Shown here piece after piece: positions 57,405 to 64,000 of a stretch of 64,000 nt of DNA (positions are counted from its first letter, which is position 1; each line of letters opens with the position of its first letter). Under the pieces are notes generated by a model. That model had not been told where the DNA came from, did not search any database, and worked only from the letters and a program-made list of their open reading frames with translations. The DNA lies in NCBI GenBank assembly GCA_023374025.1, contig SIJG01000016.1, positions 949,844-1,013,843 on the forward strand, given 5' to 3'. The position numbers and the translations under genes are program-made. The DNA comes from Heterodera schachtii (taxonomy: Eukaryota; Nematoda; Chromadorea; Rhabditida; Heteroderidae).

Positions 57405-58329
57405 TAAATTAAATAGAAAAATATGCAAAAATAAAATATTATTTTATTGCCAATTATAAATATTATTGTTAAATAAATATAAATTTGTTTTAAAATGTTC
57501 CAAAAGTGAGTCGTTAGTTTTGTCAGTCGTTTAAATGAAATTCTTTTGTAAAATGGCGAATTTGAAAAAAGCCTTCAGAGAGAATGGCATTTGGGAGCAA
57601 AGCAAAGCTAAACGAGTTCAGATTAAGCGGAAATATGAGAATGAGAATGAATGGACAAACGAACGAACGAATGAATGAATAAAATGGACTTTTCACCAAC
57701 GGAGCGAAACATTCCATCGAATTGAAAGGGAAATTGTGGCAAAAAAAATTGGAAATGAATGATTTTCGAATGGAAATGCCAAAGGTGTAAATCCCCAGTT
57801 AAATTAAAGAATTAATTCATAAAAATAAATACATTTTGGGAATTTCCTTTTTGCCTTTCTTTTCTTCCGTCCACCGGCAGTTCGTTTTGGCACTGGATTT
57901 CGCGCGGAATAATTTACCCACTCAATTTGGCCCCAGTAAATGGCACAATAATCGCCCACAGGCATTTGTTGTTCGCCTAAACGTATGCCAATTACTTTTC
58001 TTTTTTCCAATATATTTTCAAGTAAATTAAATTGCGCCAATTCTTAATTGGGTCGTTAAAACATTGAAATAAATCACGCTTAAATCCTTAATTGAGAATG
58101 ACGAAGTGGAAAAGCATCACAAAAAATTGATTTTTGTGATAAGCTGCTAAAAAATTGGTCTAAAAATGCAAAAATTTCCCGGCGGTGCCAATCAGCAGCT
58201 CGGCATAAAACTCCTTAATTTTCTAAAAATTGGTTAAAATCGCAAATTGGTCATTTTCCAGGCAAAATCGTCGCTTTATATGACTGGGTCCCTTTCGTAA
58301 ACTTTTCGATTTTTGATCAGCAATGTCTG
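57405..58329. other. Intergenic between MLT-10-like gene and LINE
   Basis: AT-rich. One diverged copy of the GC-rich core lies at 58180-58204. A Lys/Arg-rich minus-strand ORF (57804-58040) has no support. Confidence 0.45.
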
Positions 58330-59452
58330 TCTGTTGTTAATGAATCTGTGATTAAATTTATCGTATATATATAAATTGATTGTCCTAAAAAAGGTGAAAA
58401 ATGGAATGGAATTGTGACCTTCCTGATGTTATACCATCAGGAATGAATATTAAATTATATGCTGATGATGTTAAAATATATATATGTTATAAAACAAGAG
58501 CTGATACAGAAATTATGCATAAAACATTGCATAATTTATTCGAATGGGCAAATAAATGGCAAATAAAAGTTTCAATTCAAAAAACTTTTGTATTATATTT
58601 GGGTTCAAAAAACCCAAAAGAAACTTATAAATTTGATGGGAATACAATAAATGCTGTGGATGCAATTAGGGACTTAGGAGTAAACATTGATAACAAATTA
58701 CAATTTTCCGATCATGTAAACCAAATAACAAGGAATGCGTATTTACGTATGCGTTCCTTGTTTAGAATAATTAAATCTAAATCATCTAAAATTTGGATTA
58801 CATTATATAAAACTTATATTAGACCTTTATTGGAATACGCTCCGGAAATTTGGAATCCGTCTCTTCAAAAAAATATTAAAAAAATTGAGAAGTGTCAAAA
58901 ATATTTCACTAAAAGAGTTTTTTTTAAATGCAACCTTCCACCAATTCCATACCAAAATCGATTAGAATACCTGCAGCTGCCAACACTTGAGAATAGGCGA
59001 AACTTATTCGATCTGTTCATGGCGCATAAAATTGTTTATGGCCGAACAGATCTGAAACTTTTCTCCATTTTTAGACCATCAACACGATTCAATATTCCTT
59101 TCTACCGATTTAACACAAAATATAAACTAGGCAAAAAATTCATTCCCTTTGCTGGGAGGGCAACCAAATTGTGGAATCAACTCGATAAAGAGCTCATTAA
59201 AACAAACTCTTTTAACTTATTCAAAAATAAAATTAAAAATTCTTTGAGTTAATGCTTATGATTGTGATTTGATCGTTTTTACAAATTGTATTGACCTTAT
59301 TTATTTGTTTCCTTTGACGATGATTTTTTTATTGTTTTATTATCTATTTGCTTGTGCACTATTTTATGTTTTCATATGTCCACGAAATAAGTGGATTTTC
59401 CCTTTCGTGGATTATTTTCTTTGTGACAAATAAATAAATAAATAAATAAAAT
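58330..59452 (+). mobile_element. 5'-truncated LINE (non-LTR retrotransposon)
   Basis: An open frame at 58401-59252 encodes the C-terminal half of a non-LTR reverse transcriptase. It has the catalytic YADD box (NIKLYADDVKIY), then KTFVLYLGSK, IRDLGVNIDNKLQF, LYKTYIRPLLEYAPEIWNP and a short tail ending KIKNSLS. The endonuclease and the front half of the RT are missing, as in a typical 5'-truncated insertion. The 3' end is an AAAT/AATA microsatellite tail (59427-59452). The frame is intact for 283 residues, so the insertion is probably young. YADD and tail type suggest the Jockey/CR1 group, not further resolved. Confidence 0.85.
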
Positions 59453-59482
59453 GCTTCTTCCATCCGCCCATCCAATCGGTGT
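59253..59482. other. LINE tail and 3' flank of the GS-like gene
   Basis: Holds the LINE 3' UTR and AAAT tail. Only about 30 bp separate the tail from the GS-like stop codon. Confidence 0.6.
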
Positions 59483-62400
59483 TCAGAAGAGATACGCCGT
59501 GTCGTAAACGCCGAGTCCGGCGCCGATGCCGCCCTCATTCAGATGTGCTAATTTGCTGCGGAAGTGATAGCCCTGCTGGACATTTGCCATCACCGTTCCG
59601 TCCACCTCGTTGCCCAGCAGAAAGCCGTACACGCCCAACTCGGGCACCAAAGTCGCCTTTTGGGGTTCAGCTAAGGGCCGCAAAGTGTAATTCTGAGACA
59701 AAGGAATTGCCAATTAAAATGCCATTTCAAAGGTGAGATTTTGGTTACTTCAACGGTCATCGGACGCAATTTTTGCATTAAAATGTGTGCCGCTTTTTCC
59801 TGCTGAGTGAACTTTTGCAGGGCTTCCGTAATTTTCTCGTCAAAATAATTGTGTCCTCCGCATTCTCGGTTCGGTTTCAGCACATAATTCTCCGGCCTTT
59901 CCATGGCATCCTTTAAAAAAAGGATGAAAAATATTTCTCCTAAAAAATTCATTCGTGAATTATTTTTGAAATTTAAATAACAAATTAAAGAATGAAATTT
60001 CACTTTAATTGAATTAGTCGCAAATTTAGAAATTAAATTTCGCTTTGCCTTTATCAAATCCTGCGTTTTTTGGTCGTCCTTTTCCATGCCCCACAACCCG
60101 GCAAACACCGATTGGATTTGCTCAATCGTTTCTTCGTCTTCTTCCCTCGGGAAGAATCGTCGCAGCACTTCGGGTTTTGTGAGAAGCTGTCCCAAAATTG
60201 AGCAAACTAATTGTTTTTCACTTTTACCTGCTGAATTTTTTTGGTGCAGCTAATTCCAATGGCCAACGACGGCGCCTTCTGCAAAAATTTGCGAACTAAT
60301 TGCCCAATTAAGTCACATTTTATGCGCTTACAATTGCTGTCGACCGTTCGATCATCCGTCGCCCTTCCATTTGCATTTCGTACGTTTTCAAAAAGGTCGG
60401 CCGATAGCCAAGGGCGGACATATTCGAATAAACCACGGCGACCCTTCGGCCGTCGGAGTTTTTCCGAAGCGAAAAATCGTTGGGGTCCAAATGTAAGCTG
60501 AACAAATTCGAACTTGGGTTTCCATAAATTTGCCTCACTCACTTTTCCATTGTTCCCTGCAACGAGTAAAAAATGCATTCGATTTTGCCTTCCGAAATTT
60601 GCTCCAATTCCGTGGCGATTTGCCGTTGGTCGAATTTGTAAGGGATGAAAGTGGTGGACAGAATTAGCACCACGGCATTCGGGTCGTTGAACAGCTCCCT
60701 TCATTTTTAGGTAATTAAATTTGTTTTGCCATGGCCAATGTTTGGATTTCCCTCCCCACCCTTCCCTTACCATGCCATGGAGTGTTTCCCCCTTACCATG
60801 CCATGGAGTATTTCCCCCTTACCATGCCATGGAGTGTTTCCCCCTTACCATGCCATGGAGTGTTTCCCCCTTACCATGCCATGGAGTGTTTCCCCCTTAC
60901 CATGCCATGGAGTGTTTCCCCCTTACCATGCCATGGAGTATTTCCCCCTTACCATGCCATGGAGTATTTCCCCCTTACCATGCCATGGAGTATTTCCCCC
61001 TTACCATGCCATGGAGTGTTTCCCCCTTACCATGCCATGGAGTATTTCCCCCTTACCATGCCATGGAGTATTTCCCCCTTACCATGCCATGGAGTGTTTC
61101 CCCCTTACCATGCCATGGAGTATTTCCCCCTTACCATGCCATGGACTGTTTCCCCCTTACCATGCCATGGAGTATTTCCCCCTTACCATGCCATGGAGTA
61201 TTTCCCCCTTACCATGCCATGGAGTGTTTCCCCCTTACCATGCCATGGAGTGTTTCCCCCTTACCATGCCATGGAGTGTTTCCCCCTTACCATGCCATGG
61301 AGTGTTTCCCCTTACCATGCCATGGAGTATTTCCCCCTTACCATGCCATGGAGTATTTCCCCCTTACCATGCCATGGAGTATTTCCCCCTTACCATGCCA
61401 TGGAGTATTTCCCCCTTACCATGCCATGGAGTGTTTCCCCCTTACCATGCCATGGAGTATTTCCCCCTTACCATGCCATGGAGTGTTTCCCCCTTACCAT
61501 GCCATGGAGTATTTCCCCCTTACCATGCCATGGAGTGTTTCCCCCTTACCATGCCATGGAGTATTTCCCCCTTACCATGCCATGGAGTGTTTCCCCCTTA
61601 CCATGCCATGGAGTATTTCCCCCTTACCATGCCATGGAGTATTTCCCCCTTACCATGCCATGGAGTGTTTCCCCCTTACCATGCCATGGAGTGTTTCCCC
61701 CTTACCATGCCATGGAGTATTTCCCCCTTACCATGCCATGGAGTATTTCCCCCTTACCATGCCATGGAGTGTTTCCCCCTTACCATGCCATGGAGTATTT
61801 CCCCCTTACCATGCCATGGAGTGTTTCCCCCTTACCATGCCATGGAGTATTTCCCCCTTACCATGCCATGGAGTGTTTCCCCCTTACCATGCCATGGAGT
61901 ATTTCCCCCTTACCATGCCATGGAGTATTCCCCCTTACCATGCCATGGAGTGTTTCCCCCTTACCATGCCATGGAGTGTTTCCCCCTTACCATGCCATGG
62001 AGTATTTCCTCCTTACCATGCCATGGAGTATTTCCCCCTTACCATGCCATGGAGTATTTCCCCCTTACCATGCCATGGAGTGTTTCCCCCTTACCATGCC
62101 ATGGAGTGTTTCCCCCTTACCATGCCATGGAGTGTTTCCCCCTTACCATGCCATGGAGTATTTCCCCCTTACCATGCCATGGAGTATTTCCCCCTTACCA
62201 TGCCATGGAGTATTTCCCCCTTACCATGCCATGGAGTATTTCCCCCTTACCATGCCATGGAGTGTTTCCCCCTTACCATGCCATGGAGTATTTCCCCCTT
62301 ACCATGCCATGGAGTGTTTCCCCCTTACCATGCCATGGAGTATTTCCCCCTTACCATGCCATGGAGTGTTTCCCCCTTACCATGCCATGGAGTGTTTCCC

Positions 62401-63994
62401 CCTTACCATGCCATGGAGTGTTTCCCCCTTACCATGCCATGGAGTGTTTCCCCCTTACCATGCCATGGAGTATTTCCCCCTTACCATGCCATGGAGTATT
62501 TCCCCCTTACCATGCCATGGAGTATTTCCCCCTTACCATGCCATGGAGTATTTCCCCCTTACCATGCCATGGAGTGTTTCCCCCTTACCATGCCATGGAG
62601 TGTTTCCCCCTTACCATGCCATGGAGTGTTTCCCCCTTACCATGCCATGGAGTATTTCCCCCTTACCATGCCATGGAGTATTTCCCCCTTACCATGCCAT
62701 GGAGTATTTCCCCCTTACCATGCCATGGAGTATTTCCCCCTTACCATGCCATGGAGTGTTTCCCCCTTACCATGCCATGGAGTATTTCCCCCTTACCATG
62801 CCATGGAGTGTTTCCCCCTTACCATGCCATGGAGTGTTTCCCCCTTACCATGCCATGGAGTATTTCCCCCTTACCATGCCATGGAGTGTTTCCCCCTTAC
62901 CATGCCATGGAGTGTTTCCCCCTTACCATGCCATGGAGTGTTTCCCCCTTACCATGCCATGTGCAGTGTTTCGACCAAAGCGGCATCCGGCTGATTGTCT
63001 GGCGATGGTGCCGTGTCCATGCCGACCTGTCGCAGCATTTGCCGGTGCAATTCGCTGTTGCGCCGCTTCAGACTCAAACCGGCGACGGAGCCGCTGTTCA
63101 CTTCGACCTGAAAAAGCAAATTACAAAAAAGAAAGGGATAATTACCCAAAATGCCGATATCATTCACCTGCTTAATTTCGTACTTTTCCTCGCCGCTGCT
63201 TTGGTCCGTGACGACATTTAACAGATAATCCTGAATTATTTCCAGCAATAATTATGCAATTAAATTGCTAATTAACCGCTCTTTGGATGAGCAGTGTTAT
63301 CGGCTGTCGAATGCCCTCCTCCCTCACTTCCTTCACAATTTCCACCATTTTCGCGATGTGTTCGTCCATTGGGACCAAATCTTTGAATGATTCCATCAGA
63401 AATTCGTGGTCATTCGCCACTCGGAAATAAAGCAAATTCATTGCCTAATTAACAAATGTTAAATAAATAAACGTTTTTGTTTTGATATTTTTACACCTTT
63501 TGGACGGAAAGTGCTTTTTCGAATGCTTTTCTGGGAAACGGCGAAGGGAAAAGGGAAATGGGAGCGAACTCAGCAGTGTCGGCACTGAACAAAAGGCCGC
63601 GGATTGAATTTAAATTTGAAAAATATTAAAATGATTTTAATAAATCAAAAAAAAATGCCCTTTTCACCTCGCTTTGGGGTCATATTTTCTCAACACCAAT
63701 CCGTTGTTTTGGGCCCATTCGATCGCGTAAAGTGCCAATTCGTCCAAATGCTTTTTGTCTTTTACCGCATTCACCGCATAACTTTTAATACTTTTTAAAT
63801 CGACTGAAAATTAATTAGCCAATTAATTAACATTAAATTATTTGCACATTTTAAACAAACAAATAACCATTTTTTGACGTATTTTCCCCCTGCCTCTGAT
63901 CAGTGCCTTCTTCTTCTGCTGGTGGAGAGTTATTTGTTGCATTTGAAAAGTGAATGAAAAGGGTGGCAATGAAAAGAAGGGCGAAGTTGGACAT
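59483..63994 (-). CDS. Secreted glutathione synthetase-like protein (GS-like effector candidate)
   Basis: A minus-strand multi-exon gene. The first exon encodes MSNFALLFIATLFIHFSNAT, a signal peptide that cytosolic GS lacks, then a Glu/Asn-rich spacer. GS segments follow in order: FAPISLFPSPFPRKAFEKAL, VANDHEFLMESFKDLV, the metal-site motif VEVNSGS (family E-x-N), WELFNDPNAVVLILS and VAVVYSNMSALGYRPTFLKT. Then SCTKKIQQ, YVLKPNRECGGHNYFDE, the Arg in YHFRSK and NEGGIGAGLGVYDTAYLF at the end. The Gly-rich lid reads CGGHN where canonical GS has GGGNN, so catalysis may be altered. In cyst nematodes an expanded family of secreted GS-like proteins, derived from the housekeeping gene, acts as effectors in the host root; this gene fits. 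One intron (62952-60699) is filled by a minisatellite. Confidence 0.82.
60762..62961. repeat. 26-bp minisatellite, about 84 copies, in a GS-like gene intron
   Basis: The unit on the + strand is TACCATGCCATGGAGT followed by RTTTCCCCCT, where R is G or A. It runs with almost no divergence beyond that one site. Rare variants are a C at about 61145, a T in the C-run at about 62008 and single-base deletions near 61310 and 61929. On the gene's strand each unit contains GGCATG/GTAAGGGGG, identical to the exon end and 5' splice site of the intron that contains the array. Because 26 is not a multiple of three and the + strand unit has no stop in any frame, three spurious ORFs of 757-831 codons appear. 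Confidence 0.97.
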
Positions 63995-64000
63995 TTCTTC

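Noticed and set aside
57804..58040. 78-residue Lys/Arg-rich minus-strand ORF
   Set aside because: It shows no domain, no clear splice partner and no signal sequence. Not enough to call a gene.
60762..62961. CRISPR array
   Set aside because: The units are directly adjacent with no unique spacers, and the genome is eukaryotic. It is a minisatellite.
60721..63221. Three overlapping + strand ORFs of 757-831 codons rich in Pro, His, Cys and Tyr
   Set aside because: They are the three frames of the 26-bp minisatellite, whose unit happens to have no stop on the + strand. They overlap real GS-like exons on the other strand and have no independent coding evidence.

Overview
The window is eukaryotic: genes have 5-10 short exons, introns are mostly 40-100 bp, exons join in frame, and the base composition is AT-rich with many G/C homopolymers. 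The gene content is nematode: Srt-like and Sra-like chemoreceptors, a MATH-BTB protein, an MLT-10-type moulting protein, a nematode lipocalin and an EcKinase/CHK protein. A glutathione synthetase-like protein with a signal peptide at the right edge points to a plant-parasitic tylenchid, most likely a cyst-nematode relative (Globodera, Heterodera or Rotylenchulus), because secreted GS-like effectors are known from that group. The species is an inference.

Layout. 1-5.0 kb is gene-poor, with a hAT-like element (545-1265) and simple repeats. 5.1-10.1 kb carries a ten-exon lipocalin (+), a profilin (+) and an Srt-like receptor (-). 11.1-18.8 kb carries an EcKinase-like gene (-), a secreted Lys/Glu-repeat protein (-), a 1.2 kb inverted-repeat element and a CDK4/6-type kinase (-). 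19.3-26.2 kb is one large DEAH-box RNA helicase gene (-). 26.9-29.4 kb holds a PA200/PSME4-like gene piece (-) lacking both ends, plus a decayed copy of one of its exons. 30.1-38.9 kb carries two uncharacterised + strand genes (one with a hAT-like insertion in its intron), a four-TM protein (-), succinate-semialdehyde dehydrogenase (-) and a small membrane protein (+).

38.9-42.4 kb is a transposon nest: two hAT-like elements inside a third, each with a perfect 8-bp target duplication, followed by another repeat family. 42.5-57.4 kb is gene-dense on the minus strand: MATH-BTB, IFT80/CHE-2, acyl-protein thioesterase, Sra-like receptor, secreted Cys-repeat protein, MLT-10-like protein. 58.3-59.5 kb is a 5'-truncated LINE. 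59.5-64.0 kb is the secreted GS-like gene. One of its introns is a 2.2 kb minisatellite of about 84 copies of a 26-bp unit, and every unit contains the intron's own 5' splice site.

The genes do not form a single pathway. Themes are housekeeping (CDK, IFT80, SSADH, profilin, helicase), chemosensation and cuticle (receptors, IFT80, MLT-10) and secretion (GS-like, Lys/Glu-repeat and Cys-repeat proteins, lipocalin). The most unusual features are the splice-donor minisatellite and the nested hAT cluster.
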